64,000 nucleotides of DNA from an uncultured Pelagibacteraceae bacterium (lineage in GTDB: Bacteria > Pseudomonadota > Alphaproteobacteria > Pelagibacterales > Pelagibacteraceae): assembly GCA_902555435.1 (NCBI GenBank), contig CACDRL010000003.1, positions 36,637 to 100,636 of the forward strand, in the 5' to 3' direction. The position numbers were made by a program, and so were the translations under genes. The notes under the pieces were generated by a model. It had not been told where the DNA came from, ran no database searches, and saw only the letters and a list, made by a program, of their open reading frames with translations. Of this stretch, positions 36,369 through 45,118 are shown in pieces (the first letter of the stretch is position 1; every line of letters starts with the position of its first letter).

Positions 36369-36377
36369 TGTGGATAA
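36369..36377 (-). promoter_or_regulatory. Consensus DnaA box upstream of guaC
   Basis: TGTGGATAA, the exact complement of TTATCCACA, about 52 bases before the guaC ATG and just after the DUF1501 gene's stop. Purine-gene promoters are among known DnaA targets in other bacteria, so direct regulation is conceivable; a single site can also occur by chance. Confidence 0.4.
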
Positions 36378-36385
36378 GTTTTTTA

Positions 36386-37546
36386 TTAAGCTTTAAAAAG
36401 CTTATCAGACAAATTTTGCAGCTTATCTCCAAAGAAAACTTCTTTTTCAATTCTACTAAAGTCTAAATCAAACACGGTAGACATAGCAGATGCATAAACT
36501 GATCTTGCATCAATAGTAGCATTTAAATCTCTTCCTTCAAAAAGCTCTTTTCGTTTTAAACCTGGCCAATCAGTATGAACTTGACTTTTCTTCACCAAAC
36601 CTCCAGCTAGGAATACTGCAGTTCCATAACCATGCTCTGTTCCGTTGCCACCATTTTTTTTAATTGTTCTTCCAAATTCTGTAACAGTTAAGATAATTGA
36701 ATTTTCGTAAGTCTTTTTTGATATTTTTAAATTTTGAATAATTGTATCCATTTCGACTAAACATTTTGTATGGGTACCATTAATTCCACCTTGTGCTGCG
36801 TGAGTATCAAAACCATTTACTTCAAATACTGCAACTCTTGGACCATTTGGATTTGACAAAAGTTGTCCTGCTCTCATTGCAAGGTTTTTATTTTTTCTTT
36901 TATCATAACCCACGCCAGTACCCATTTGTTCATTTTTACGCTTTTTAATAAAATTCATCATGTCTAATAGTTCTTCTTCTGAACTATCTGCGTAGACTGA
37001 TTTTAAAAGCTCAAGCGTTTCATCTCTTGGAAGTCTTCCATCGGATGGATAATAATTATCATTTTTAGGAACACCTCTTAATAATAATGGCATAGGTAAA
37101 GATAAAGCCAAACCTTCTCCCTTAAGATTAGCAAGTTTCATTCCCCGACCAAGCCAACCTGTTTTTTCTTGATAAGGAACTCTTCCACCAGACTCCATTA
37201 AATTTTGACCTTCAAAATGTGATCGAGCTGTATATGGAATACTGGCTGCATGAACAACAGCACCAGTGTTATCATGCCAACATTCACTAAATGCTTTTAA
37301 CTTAGGGTGTAAAGCAAAGTCAGAATTAAGTTTCATTGGATTTTCAATTAAAATACCTTTCCTAATTTTTTCAAAACGTTTGTCTCCAATAACAGGAACA
37401 GCACAAAGACCATCCATTCCTCCACGTAACATAATTACCACTAAATTTTTTTTGTGATTATGAGCTAAAGCAGGATTACCAAAACCAGCAAAAAATAATG
37501 AAGTTAAAGCTGTAGTCTTTAAAAAATCTCTTCTTGATATCTTCAT
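36386..37546 (-). CDS. DUF1501 protein with Tat signal
   Basis: 386 residues. The twin-arginine signal MKISRRDFLKTTAL is followed by a hydrophobic stretch to NPALA, so it is exported folded. The body shows the DUF1501 features NLVVIMLRGGMDGL, AASIPYTARSHFEGQNLMESG, EVNGFDTHAAQGG, and TVTEFGRTIKKNGGNGTEHG, related to the alkaline-phosphatase/sulfatase superfamily. DUF1501 and DUF1800 proteins usually occur as neighbours and their activity is unknown. The start overlaps the DUF1800 stop by 4 bases. Confidence 0.88.
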   Translation of the reverse strand: MKISRRDFLKTTALTSLFFAGFGNPALAHNHKKNLVVIMLRGGMDGLCAVPVIGDKRFEKIRKGILIENPMKLNSDFALHPKLKAFSECWHDNTGAVVHAASIPYTARSHFEGQNLMESGGRVPYQEKTGWLGRGMKLANLKGEGLALSLPMPLLLRGVPKNDNYYPSDGRLPRDETLELLKSVYADSSEEELLDMMNFIKKRKNEQMGTGVGYDKRKNKNLAMRAGQLLSNPNGPRVAVFEVNGFDTHAAQGGINGTHTKCLVEMDTIIQNLKISKKTYENSIILTVTEFGRTIKKNGGNGTEHGYGTAVFLAGGLVKKSQVHTDWPGLKRKELFEGRDLNATIDARSVYASAMSTVFDLDFSRIEKEVFFGDKLQNLSDKLFKA

Positions 37547-38988
37547 GCTTTTAATACCTCCGGTAAGTTAAATAATATAATATGTTTTTCCTCGTTAGTC
37601 TTTGCTTTTGATACAATCTGAAGAATTTTATCTGGGTTATCAAAATTATTACGAATTATTTTTTCGTGAATATTTTCATCTAACATATCTTGAGTACTGA
37701 ATTTATGGAAAGCTGTTTTAGCAAACATTATTCTTCTTATAATTAATTCCGTGGACAACCAGTCTTTTTCAAGATCTGAAAATCCATTAGGCTGTTTTTG
37801 TCTATAAGGATGGCAACCTAAATCTTTTAAAAACCATGCTTGCTCGCTAATCTCTCCAAAAGGTTTGATACCTAATGGATGGCTATCAATTAATTTTTCT
37901 TTAACTGGATATGAGTAAGTTGATCCGGACATATTTATTGTTGTAAGCCACCAATTTTCTGGATTTTGAAATTTTCTATATTTATCATTATATTCAAAGG
38001 CAACTTTAATTGCAGCTTTGTGAACTTCTGGCAAAAAACCATCTGATTGTTCCCACGCTTTTACAACTGGAGCAATCATTTGAGGTGTTGGTTCATCAGT
38101 AATTAGATATCTACAAAGCTTTGTTGCAATAAAATTTCTACAAGATGGATGGTTAACTAAATCCTTAATTGCTAATTTTATTCCTTTTCTTCCACTTTTA
38201 TATTCCTTACCTAAAACTCTCTTTTTTCCTGGCTCGTGTTTATCTGATTCAAAACCAACATCATTTCCATGGTCTTTTCTTTCGCTCCAATCAGGTCGCC
38301 ATCCAGTCATAATTTTTGCTAACTCTATAACATCTTCTTGTGTATAACCTGCTTCTGGGGAAATAGTATGAAGCTCCATTAATTCTCTTGCGTGATTTTC
38401 ATTTAGTGTTGCTGGTCTCTTTTTTCTTATTCTCCATTCTGATCTTCCACTTTCAGATTTGGGTCCAATATTGTCTTTATTATCAAGATGCATAATCATT
38501 GGCCATGCAAGTGTTGCTTCTGTTGCCATTACCTCAAAATTTTTATCCATATTGGCTCTTAAAAATTCTCTCTGATAAGCTCCAGTAGAATACGAACCTA
38601 ATGTTTGTGTGTCACTTATCGTAAAATGATTTCCCCAAAAATACCAAAGCTTTGCTAGAACTGGATGATCACTTCTCAAGCCTTCGGCATGTCTGATGCA
38701 TAGTTCATTAGCTGGCCAAAGGTGTTTTCCAGTATCAGCTTCTAACTTACGCTCAGCTCGTCTAAATCCTTCTGGATCATTTTTATATTTTTTTCTCAAT
38801 GTAGTATTTTCTTCTACTCTTTGGGTGATCCAATACTTTCTCATCTCCTTTTCAGAGTATATGTGCTTACCCTTCCAATTATATTCTGGAACTGTTTCTA
38901 CTTGTTTTTGAGCCCAAGCTAGTGGATCTGATGGCTCTTTTTCATCAGGCTTTAAACCAAATGCAACTTTTCTAAAAAAGTTTTTCAT
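37543..38988 (-). CDS. DUF1800 protein
   Basis: 481 residues, usual partner of DUF1501. Family stretches: LAKLWYFWGNHFTIS, REFLRANMDKNFEVMATEATLAWPMIMHLDN, LNENHARELMELHTI (typical of DUF1800), and NWWLTTINMSGSTY. No signal peptide is visible at the N-terminus (MKNFFRKVAFGLKP), so if exported it may travel with the Tat-exported partner. The role is unknown. It starts 2 bases after the glycosyltransferase stop. Confidence 0.87.
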   Translation of the reverse strand: MKNFFRKVAFGLKPDEKEPSDPLAWAQKQVETVPEYNWKGKHIYSEKEMRKYWITQRVEENTTLRKKYKNDPEGFRRAERKLEADTGKHLWPANELCIRHAEGLRSDHPVLAKLWYFWGNHFTISDTQTLGSYSTGAYQREFLRANMDKNFEVMATEATLAWPMIMHLDNKDNIGPKSESGRSEWRIRKKRPATLNENHARELMELHTISPEAGYTQEDVIELAKIMTGWRPDWSERKDHGNDVGFESDKHEPGKKRVLGKEYKSGRKGIKLAIKDLVNHPSCRNFIATKLCRYLITDEPTPQMIAPVVKAWEQSDGFLPEVHKAAIKVAFEYNDKYRKFQNPENWWLTTINMSGSTYSYPVKEKLIDSHPLGIKPFGEISEQAWFLKDLGCHPYRQKQPNGFSDLEKDWLSTELIIRRIMFAKTAFHKFSTQDMLDENIHEKIIRNNFDNPDKILQIVSKAKTNEEKHIILFNLPEVLKA

Positions 38989-38990
38989 AA

Positions 38991-39860
38991 TTATTTTATT
39001 TTATCAATATCGTGGATGTTTGTTAAGGAATTATTAAATTCTTCAATATTTTCTCTTAAAGCTAAACTGGAAATTGAATAAATCATTATTAATAATAAAA
39101 CTAAAGGCAATGAAGTGACAATTGAAGCATTATTTTTTATTAACAAGATATAAAAAATAATAAATAAAGCTGAGCGAATTAAAACTGTTTTTCTAAATAC
39201 ACTTATTATTGAAAGAGAATGTTTTAATAGATTAAAAAAACTCATTTGAGATGGACCAAAATACCTTTTGCCTCTAGTTGATGGAGAAGAAATTAAATCT
39301 TTTTCTATTTTTTTTAATGATCCAGAAAAACTATTCCAAGTTGCTTTTTCATTTAACATTTTTTTTACAGTTGCTCTTGAAAGACATGTAAAATTACCAA
39401 ATTTAATCGATTGCCCAGTAAAAACTAAGGTTAAAAATTTGTGAAATTGGTAACATAATTTAAATAACATATTTTCCGATCTTTTAACCCTTTCACCGAT
39501 TATGGATCTGTCTCCAGCTTCTTTTGATAATTCTATAAAATTTTTAATTTCTTCTGGTCTGTCTTCACCATCGCCATCCATCGGAATTACATAATCGAAC
39601 TCCTTTTTTTCATAGATATATTTCAAACCGGAAGCAATACATCTTGCATGACCCCGGTTTTCTTTCATATTTATTATTTCAATTGAATGAATATTTTCAA
39701 TATTTGGATATTCATCAATGATTTGTTGTGAAGAGGCATCATTAATTACCACTAATGATATTTCTGAATTTAGACCTTTTATCTCATTATTAATATTTTC
39801 AATTAGTGACTTTAAGGATTCACGGTCATTATAAACTGGTACTAAAATTACATATTTCAT
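38991..39860 (-). CDS. GT2-family glycosyltransferase (dolichol-phosphate mannosyltransferase-like)
   Basis: 289 residues. An N-terminal GT-A domain has VPVYNDRESLKSLIENIN, the VVINDASSQ strand, and the DxD-like VIPMDGDGEDRPEEI. Two hydrophobic segments near the C-terminus (about 215-265) anchor it. This fits enzymes that load a sugar on undecaprenyl or polyprenyl phosphate for use by a membrane transferase. The adjacent gene (3 bases away) is just such a multi-pass transferase. Confidence 0.82.
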   Translation of the reverse strand: MKYVILVPVYNDRESLKSLIENINNEIKGLNSEISLVVINDASSQQIIDEYPNIENIHSIEIINMKENRGHARCIASGLKYIYEKKEFDYVIPMDGDGEDRPEEIKNFIELSKEAGDRSIIGERVKRSENMLFKLCYQFHKFLTLVFTGQSIKFGNFTCLSRATVKKMLNEKATWNSFSGSLKKIEKDLISSPSTRGKRYFGPSQMSFFNLLKHSLSIISVFRKTVLIRSALFIIFYILLIKNNASIVTSLPLVLLLIMIYSISSLALRENIEEFNNSLTNIHDIDKIK

Positions 39861-39863
39861 AGA

Positions 39864-41183
39864 TTATCTTGATCCAACACAAATACTATCAAGACACATA
39901 TAATCTTTCAATTGATCAAGTTTTTCTCTTTTAACTATACCTTCCCAAACTGGTCTTGATTTTAAATGATAGGACAGGTTACCAGCATTCCATTCATCTC
40001 CAAGAACTACATTAATCTTTGAGTCAAACTGTTGATCCCATGCGTATTGAGTTTTCATGGCAATTTCTTTTCCTGGATAGTCTGTTCTCTTATCATCTTT
40101 TGAAAATGAAACATAAGCGTAAAGAACAGGTGATAAAAAGAAAAAGAATAAGAATCCAACCATAAATGGTTTTATTTTTTTTAAATTTATTTGTGACTGA
40201 AATAGATAAACAATTAATGTTCCAAAGAATAAATAAAATGGTGTCATCCACATTGTTCTAATTTTTGAACCTGTTATCAATGAAGTTAAGAACATAAGAG
40301 CAATTGGTAAAAGATTAATTGCTAACAAAAATAATAAATTTTTATCTTTGAAATTAATTTTGAATTTAAGTTTTTTTACCAATAACCAAGTCAAGATTAT
40401 AAATGGAATTAATATACCAAACTGTTTTCCTAAAAATAGCAATGGGTATTTGATATGGTCAATTAAACTTGATTGCTCCAAACCTGTTCGTGCAAGTCCA
40501 TAAGTAATTGTAATGAATTCATTATTATTAAGCCAAATTAAGTGAGGAACTAAAGCAACTATAAATACTTCAATTATGATCAAGTATTTAAAATCAAACT
40601 TTCTCTCTTTTTTAATAATTAAATAAATAAATAAAAAAGCTATTGAAACTAATAAGTAGATAAATAAATATTTTGATAAAAATCCTAACGCACCAAATAA
40701 ACCTATTAAAAAACAATCCCAAAATTTAATATCTTTACTAGTATAAATTTTCCAAGAATAATAAGCTGTTAAAGACCAAAAAGGCAATTGGCATACATTT
40801 ACATTAAACTCTGGTGTAGTAAAATTATAAAAATAAATTGTTTCAATTAATAAAACTGAAATTAAGCCAAAAAATTTATTTTTTTGTATTTCATTGGAAA
40901 GTTTAAATACATAATAAAAAGAAATAATTACAAAAATCTGACTCAACAAATAATAAACCCAGTCCTGTGACCCAAAAATTTGAAAAAAAATTTCAGGAAA
41001 AAAAGCACTCACAGGTGGGTGCTTATTAAATCCCCAATCTAAATTACTTCCCCAAGCTAAAGCTTCAACTGTATCTAGGGGTAAATTGTGATTAGTAATA
41101 GTTGGAATCAAAGTCCAAAAAATTAGATGAGATGTAATAAAAATATAAAAAAGATTATCTATATTTTTGTTATTAGTGGTCAT
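39864..41183 (-). CDS. Multi-pass membrane glycosyltransferase (GT39/ArnT-like)
   Basis: 439 residues with about eleven hydrophobic segments. The first periplasmic loop contains LPLDTVEALAWGSNLDWGFNKHPPVSAFFPE, the Asp/Glu-rich acceptor loop with HPP that marks GT-C transferases using polyprenyl-phosphate sugars (PMT/ArnT group). The soluble C-terminus (DEWNAGNLSYHLKSRPVW) is on the periplasmic side. It presumably uses the sugar lipid made by the GT2 enzyme to glycosylate a surface molecule. It is divergent from dksA. Confidence 0.82.
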   Translation of the reverse strand: MTTNNKNIDNLFYIFITSHLIFWTLIPTITNHNLPLDTVEALAWGSNLDWGFNKHPPVSAFFPEIFFQIFGSQDWVYYLLSQIFVIISFYYVFKLSNEIQKNKFFGLISVLLIETIYFYNFTTPEFNVNVCQLPFWSLTAYYSWKIYTSKDIKFWDCFLIGLFGALGFLSKYLFIYLLVSIAFLFIYLIIKKERKFDFKYLIIIEVFIVALVPHLIWLNNNEFITITYGLARTGLEQSSLIDHIKYPLLFLGKQFGILIPFIILTWLLVKKLKFKINFKDKNLLFLLAINLLPIALMFLTSLITGSKIRTMWMTPFYLFFGTLIVYLFQSQINLKKIKPFMVGFLFFFFLSPVLYAYVSFSKDDKRTDYPGKEIAMKTQYAWDQQFDSKINVVLGDEWNAGNLSYHLKSRPVWEGIVKREKLDQLKDYMCLDSICVGSR

Positions 41184-41212
41184 TTATAAATATTTATAAC
41201 AATTCAGCTTGC

Positions 41213-41240
41213 TTGACACCCCTATTTTGCTGAATATACT
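41213..41240 (+). promoter_or_regulatory. Sigma70 promoter of dksA
   Basis: TTGACA at 41213-41218, spacer of 16, TATACT at 41235-41240. Both hexamers match or nearly match the consensus, which is rare to see so clearly in this AT-rich sequence. The start site would be near 41247, about 15 bases before the dksA ATG. Confidence 0.75.
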
Positions 41241-41261
41241 CCGACCATTCAAAATTAAGCT

Positions 41262-41777
41262 ATGCCAAAGACAGCTAAAGCAAAGAAAAAAGTATCTAAA
41301 CCAAAAACTAAAGTTGTAAGTAAGCCAAACAAAACTGTGGCTTCGCCATCAAAAAAAGTTCCTATAAAAATTTCTAAAACTTACGTTCCAAAAGAAACTG
41401 AAAAATATATGTGCGAAAAACATAAAGTATTTTTCAGAATGAGATTAAATGAGTGGAAGAAAGAATTAATTAAAGCAAATAATGAAGCTCTTTACAATGG
41501 AAGTATGGATGACAATAACATTTCTGCTGATCTTGTAGATCAAGCAAGTTCATATATTGATAAAAATGTAGAGATGAAAGCAATTAATAGACAAATAAAA
41601 CTAATTTCTGAAATTGATAAAGCTTTAAGAAGAATTATGGATGATACTTATGGGTATTGTTTAGATACAGCTGAACCAATTGGTTTAAAAAGATTAATGG
41701 CAAGACCGGTTGCTAAATATACAATCGCTGCACAAGAAAAGCATGAAAAAGACGAAAAAGTTCATGCAGATGACTAA
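41262..41777 (+). CDS. dksA: DksA-family RNA polymerase-binding regulator
   Basis: Binds the RNA polymerase secondary channel to modulate rRNA and stress promoters with ppGpp. 171 residues. A Lys/Pro-rich basic N-terminus (about 1-45) is followed by the coiled-coil with the Asp-rich tip (YNGSMDDNNISADLVDQAS). The C-terminal finger is IMDDTYGYCLDTAEPIGLKRLMARPVA. Only the first of the four zinc Cys is kept in the finger (Cys-x2-Thr, then YTIAAQ), as in other alphaproteobacterial DksA. A strong promoter precedes it and two tiny genes follow with overlaps. Confidence 0.93.
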   Translation: MPKTAKAKKKVSKPKTKVVSKPNKTVASPSKKVPIKISKTYVPKETEKYMCEKHKVFFRMRLNEWKKELIKANNEALYNGSMDDNNISADLVDQASSYIDKNVEMKAINRQIKLISEIDKALRRIMDDTYGYCLDTAEPIGLKRLMARPVAKYTIAAQEKHEKDEKVHADD

Positions 41778-41898
41778 AAAAAATAAACAAAAAACTTCTA
41801 AAGAAAATTCAATATCTTTTCTTTTTGCAAAGAAATATATTTATTTTTATTACCCTTTTTTTTGGGTTATTCTACTATTGTACTTATTTTTGAAATGA
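41770..41898 (+). CDS. Small Lys-rich membrane protein (42 aa)
   Basis: ATG at 41770 lies inside the end of dksA (GCAGATGACTAA), so the start is coupled to dksA termination. 42 residues: a basic head MTKKNKQKTSKENS followed by one Phe/Tyr/Leu-rich membrane segment (YIYFYYPFFWVILLLYLFL) and a final Lys. A longer frame from 41710 exists but would overlap dksA more. No family recognised. Its stop overlaps the next small gene (ATGA). Confidence 0.6.
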   Translation: MTKKNKQKTSKENSISFLFAKKYIYFYYPFFWVILLLYLFLK

Positions 41899-41990
41899 AT
41901 AAAAAATTAATTTTAATAATAATTGTTATTGTTGCGATTGAATTCTCAGGCTACGGAATACTAAGCACACTCTATAAGTTGTTTTTATAA
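41895..41990 (+). CDS. Small membrane protein (31 aa)
   Basis: ATGA overlap with the previous small gene (ATG 41895, TGA 41896-41898). 31 residues: MNKKLILIIIVIVAIEFSGY, then ILSTLYKLFL. One membrane helix with a positive N-terminus; the end could re-enter or lie on the surface. No family recognised. Two 4-base overlaps in a row argue that both frames are real and translated with dksA. Confidence 0.6.
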   Translation: MNKKLILIIIVIVAIEFSGYGILSTLYKLFL

Positions 41991-41994
41991 ATAT

Positions 41995-42621
41995 TTAAGG
42001 ATTTGGTATTTTTGCCTCTTTATCCATAAAGGCATATCCTTTTATAACAGCCTCACGTTCAGAAATCTCTTTATACCATCTAGATAAGTTTTGATAATTT
42101 TTTAAGCCAATATCATGCCACTCATGTCTTGCTAACCATGGCCATGTTGCAATGTCAGCAATTGTATAATTATCCCCAGCTAAAAACTTAGAAACTTTTA
42201 ATCTTGTATCTAATTCTCCATAAATTCTTTTAGCAATTTTAAAATATCTTTGTTCACCAAATTCACTTTTTCCAGGATTATAATGATGAAACTGGTGATG
42301 CTGACCAATCATTGGACCTACAGTTCCCATCTGAGCCATTAACCATTGATTAATTACTAATCGATTTTTTTCATCATAAAATTTTTTACTTTTTTCAGCT
42401 AGATACATTAATATTGCACCGGACTCGAAAATACTTTTATTATTTTCATGATCAGTAATTACAGGAATTTTACCAAATGGACTTATCTTTAAAAAATCTG
42501 AATTAAATTGTTCATCTTTTCCTAAGTCAATTTTAGTTACTTTGTACTGATAACCAATTTCTTCCAGCATAATACCTATCTTCCAACCGTTAGGAGTATT
42601 AGCTGAAAATAATTCTATCAT
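41995..42621 (-). CDS. Glutathione S-transferase family protein
   Basis: 208 residues. Thioredoxin-like N-terminal domain IELFSANTPNGWKIGIMLEEIG with Asn/Thr in the active-site position, cis-Pro in GKIPVITDHEN, and the glutathione-contacting FESGAILMYLAEK. The C-terminal helical domain has WLMAQMGTVGPMIGQHHQF and DNYTIADIATWPWLARHEW, like the YfcG/Nu-class disulfide-bond oxidoreductases. It overlaps the reductase gene by 4 bases, suggesting a redox unit with it and ferredoxin. Confidence 0.9.
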   Translation of the reverse strand: MIELFSANTPNGWKIGIMLEEIGYQYKVTKIDLGKDEQFNSDFLKISPFGKIPVITDHENNKSIFESGAILMYLAEKSKKFYDEKNRLVINQWLMAQMGTVGPMIGQHHQFHHYNPGKSEFGEQRYFKIAKRIYGELDTRLKVSKFLAGDNYTIADIATWPWLARHEWHDIGLKNYQNLSRWYKEISEREAVIKGYAFMDKEAKIPNP

Positions 42622-43634
42622 TTTTTAACACCAAGTCTTTCTTGTGCAGCTTTAGATGTTGTGGAGAATTCAAATCTTAGTTTTTCATCTGGTCTTGCAT
42701 ATTTAAAACAACCTCTTGCAGCTAAAGCCCCTTCATGAAAACCTGAAAGAATTAATTTCAATTTACCTGGATAAGAACAAATATCTCCGATTGCAAAAAT
42801 ACCATCAATATTAGTCTCAAAGTTTTCGGTGTTTACTTCTACTGTTTTTTTATTGATATTTAATCCCCAATTTAAAATTGGCCCAAGTTGCATAATTAAC
42901 CCAAAAAAACCGAGAACATAATCAGATTGTAATTCTTTTGTTTCCCCTTCATCGTGTTTTATTTTTACTGAACTAATTTGATTATCACCACTAACAGAGT
43001 CCATTTGATATTTGGTATATAAATTTAATTTTCCCTGATCATTTAATTCTTTTACTTTTTGAACACTAGACTCTGCTCCACTAAATCCATCTCGTCTGTG
43101 GATTAAATTTACTTTAGAAGTGTTTGATAATTCAATTGCCCAATCTAGAGCTGAATCTCCCCCGCCAAATATTGAGATAGTTTTGTCTTTAAAAATTGTT
43201 TTATCTTTTATTGAGTAGAATAAAGAGGATCCTTCAAATTTTTGACATTCTTTAACTGGAAATTTTCTTGGTTCAAAAGATCCAACTCCTCCAGCAATAA
43301 TAATTGCAGCTACCTCAAATTCTTGGTTTCCACTAGTTTTAACATGCCAACGATTTTCAACTTTTTTTAATTCCTCTACTCTTTCATTTAAATGAAATTT
43401 AATATTAAATGGTTTTATTTGTTGAATAAGATTATTTGTTAATTCTTCTCCAGTACATTCAGGTATAGCTGGAATATCATAAATAGGTTTGTCAGGATAA
43501 AGCTCGATACACTGTCCACCTGCCTTATCTAGATTATCCACTATTTCACATTGAAGTCCTATTATTCCAAGTTGATGAGCACAGAACAATCCTGTTGGTC
43601 CTGCTCCAATTATTAATACATCTGTTTTATTCAT
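42618..43634 (-). CDS. Thioredoxin reductase-like ferredoxin--NADP+ reductase
   Basis: 338-residue flavoprotein. FAD motif VLIIGAGPTGLFCAHQLG at 6-23, then DKAGGQCIELYPDKPIYDIP, an NAD(P) motif SIFGGGDSALDWAIELS, and FAIGDICSYPGKLKLILSGFHEGALA. There is no CxxC redox pair, as expected for the TrxR-like FNR (YumC) family. It passes electrons from NADPH to the ferredoxin encoded immediately upstream, whose stop it touches. Confidence 0.9.
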   Translation of the reverse strand: MNKTDVLIIGAGPTGLFCAHQLGIIGLQCEIVDNLDKAGGQCIELYPDKPIYDIPAIPECTGEELTNNLIQQIKPFNIKFHLNERVEELKKVENRWHVKTSGNQEFEVAAIIIAGGVGSFEPRKFPVKECQKFEGSSLFYSIKDKTIFKDKTISIFGGGDSALDWAIELSNTSKVNLIHRRDGFSGAESSVQKVKELNDQGKLNLYTKYQMDSVSGDNQISSVKIKHDEGETKELQSDYVLGFFGLIMQLGPILNWGLNINKKTVEVNTENFETNIDGIFAIGDICSYPGKLKLILSGFHEGALAARGCFKYARPDEKLRFEFSTTSKAAQERLGVKK

Positions 43635-43955
43635 CTAAGCTTGCTTTTCTGGAATGCTTACTTCCAAACCATCTAATTCTTCTGAGACAATTAGTTGACA
43701 ACTTAATCTACTATTTTGTTTTGGTTCATATGCCATATCCAACATATCCTCTTCGCCGTCTTCTTTTGTTGGAAGTTTATCTAACCAATCTTGTTTTACA
43801 TATACATGACAAGTGGCACATGCCATTCCACCTCCACAATCAGCATCAATACCTGGAATATCATTTTGAACTGCACCTTCCATCACAGTTAATCCATTTT
43901 GAACATCAATGGTGTGAATTCTACTGTCATGTGTGTAGTAAGTAATTTTTGCCAT
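43635..43955 (-). CDS. Adrenodoxin-type [2Fe-2S] ferredoxin
   Basis: 106 residues. Cluster Cys are in [17 protein letters not shown] and SRLSCQLIV (Cys-x5-Cys-x2-Cys ... Cys), giving the ISC/adrenodoxin-like type. Acidic surface [14 protein letters not shown] suits binding to a reductase and oxygenase. It is probably the electron carrier between the reductase downstream and the desaturase upstream. Start is ATG 43955. Confidence 0.93.
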   Translation of the reverse strand: MAKITYYTHDSRIHTIDVQNGLTVMEGAVQNDIPGIDADCGGGMACATCHVYVKQDWLDKLPTKEDGEEDMLDMAYEPKQNSRLSCQLIVSEELDGLEVSIPEKQA

Positions 43956-44015
43956 GCGTTATATATAGGTTCTTATCTAAATTGAGCAAGTAAGTAAAAA
44001 CAAACTTGGTCAGTT

Positions 44016-45017
44016 TTATACATTTTGAGGTTCTGGTACTTCTTTTTTAAAAAAGTAGCTGGAGTCCTCTGTTTGTTTCATTATGGCTGGTAAAATTTCT
44101 TTGTAAGCATCAATTAAACCATCATTTGTTTTGGGTAATTGATCTTTAATATGATGATGAAGTTTATCTAAGTTATAAGATGGAACCGTTGGGAACATGT
44201 GATGAGTTACATGGTATTCCATTTTCCAATATAAAAAGCTTAAAATAGGATTTAAATACATTTCTCTCGTAGTATATCTATGATCTTTTATATCTCTTGC
44301 TAAACCAGCGTGTTGAGTAAAAGAAACAAGTTTATGTAAAGTTCTTCCATAAAATTTTGGTAATAAAAAAAATAAAACAGGTAACCAAGATAATGCAATT
44401 AAAGACCACAGAATAATTGCAATCCAAATTGCAACAAAAATTCTAGAATTAAAAATAACTTTTGGTTGTGCATTTTCAGGAATGCAGTCTTGCATTACTT
44501 TTGTTTTTATACCTAATGCATGTTGAATAATTTCGTAAGCTATGCTTTTTTTAAAATAAACAAGTTCCATAAAAGGAATTAAATTCATTAATAAACTTTT
44601 TGGAGTTTCTTTTAAATTATTTCCATATTCAATTTCATGATCAAATGGATTTTCTGTTGAATATGTATTTCCATGATGAACAAAATGTGTGTATCTCCAT
44701 CTTAATGGTTCAAAATTAGAAAGATATGAGGATATATAGTAAAAAAATTCATTTAAAGATTTTGATTGAAAAGCAGTTTTATGACCTGTTTCATGCCACA
44801 ATGGATTTGAGAAACCATAAATGTTTCCATAAACCAAAAACCAAAAAACAGACCACCATGTGCCCCAAGTTGCATACGCCAAAATTCCTGTTACCAATAA
44901 CAATCCGAAAAAAACTGAAACATGTTGGAGCCCTTTGATGTCAGATTTTTTTGAAAGCTCTTTAAGAACTTCAATATCAACTTTACATCGGTGCCATTTT
45001 TCTAATTTTACGTCCAT
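44016..45017 (-). CDS. Membrane fatty acid desaturase
   Basis: 333 residues with four main hydrophobic segments. Di-iron His boxes are visible: HETGH at 75-79, HFVHH at 111-115, and HVTHH in EYHVTHHMFP near the C-terminus. These match acyl-lipid desaturases that insert a double bond using O2 and electrons from ferredoxin. The ferredoxin and its reductase are the next two genes downstream, and the proteorhodopsin terminator lies just upstream. A ketolase/hydroxylase for carotenoids is a less likely alternative. Confidence 0.85.
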   Translation of the reverse strand: MDVKLEKWHRCKVDIEVLKELSKKSDIKGLQHVSVFFGLLLVTGILAYATWGTWWSVFWFLVYGNIYGFSNPLWHETGHKTAFQSKSLNEFFYYISSYLSNFEPLRWRYTHFVHHGNTYSTENPFDHEIEYGNNLKETPKSLLMNLIPFMELVYFKKSIAYEIIQHALGIKTKVMQDCIPENAQPKVIFNSRIFVAIWIAIILWSLIALSWLPVLFFLLPKFYGRTLHKLVSFTQHAGLARDIKDHRYTTREMYLNPILSFLYWKMEYHVTHHMFPTVPSYNLDKLHHHIKDQLPKTNDGLIDAYKEILPAIMKQTEDSSYFFKKEVPEPQNV

Positions 45018-45061
45018 ATAAAATATTATGTATAGTGATTATACATAATTTTATAAAAGAC

Positions 45062-45100
45062 AAAAAAAAAGGGCAAGTATAAAAATACCTGCCCTTTTTT
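45062..45100 (-). terminator. Terminator after proteorhodopsin
   Basis: GGGCAAGTAT, AAAA loop, ATACCTGCCC: a 9-10 bp stem with one mismatch at 45071-45093, flanked by A9 on the left and T6 on the right. Read on the minus strand past the proteorhodopsin stop (45119) it ends in a nine-T run. Confidence 0.85.
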
Positions 45101-45118
45101 AAAATTTAAGTAAAATTA

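Noticed and set aside
43595..43945. Leu/His-rich plus-strand frame opposite ferredoxin
   Set aside because: Antisense of the ferredoxin gene, with low-complexity composition and no start context.
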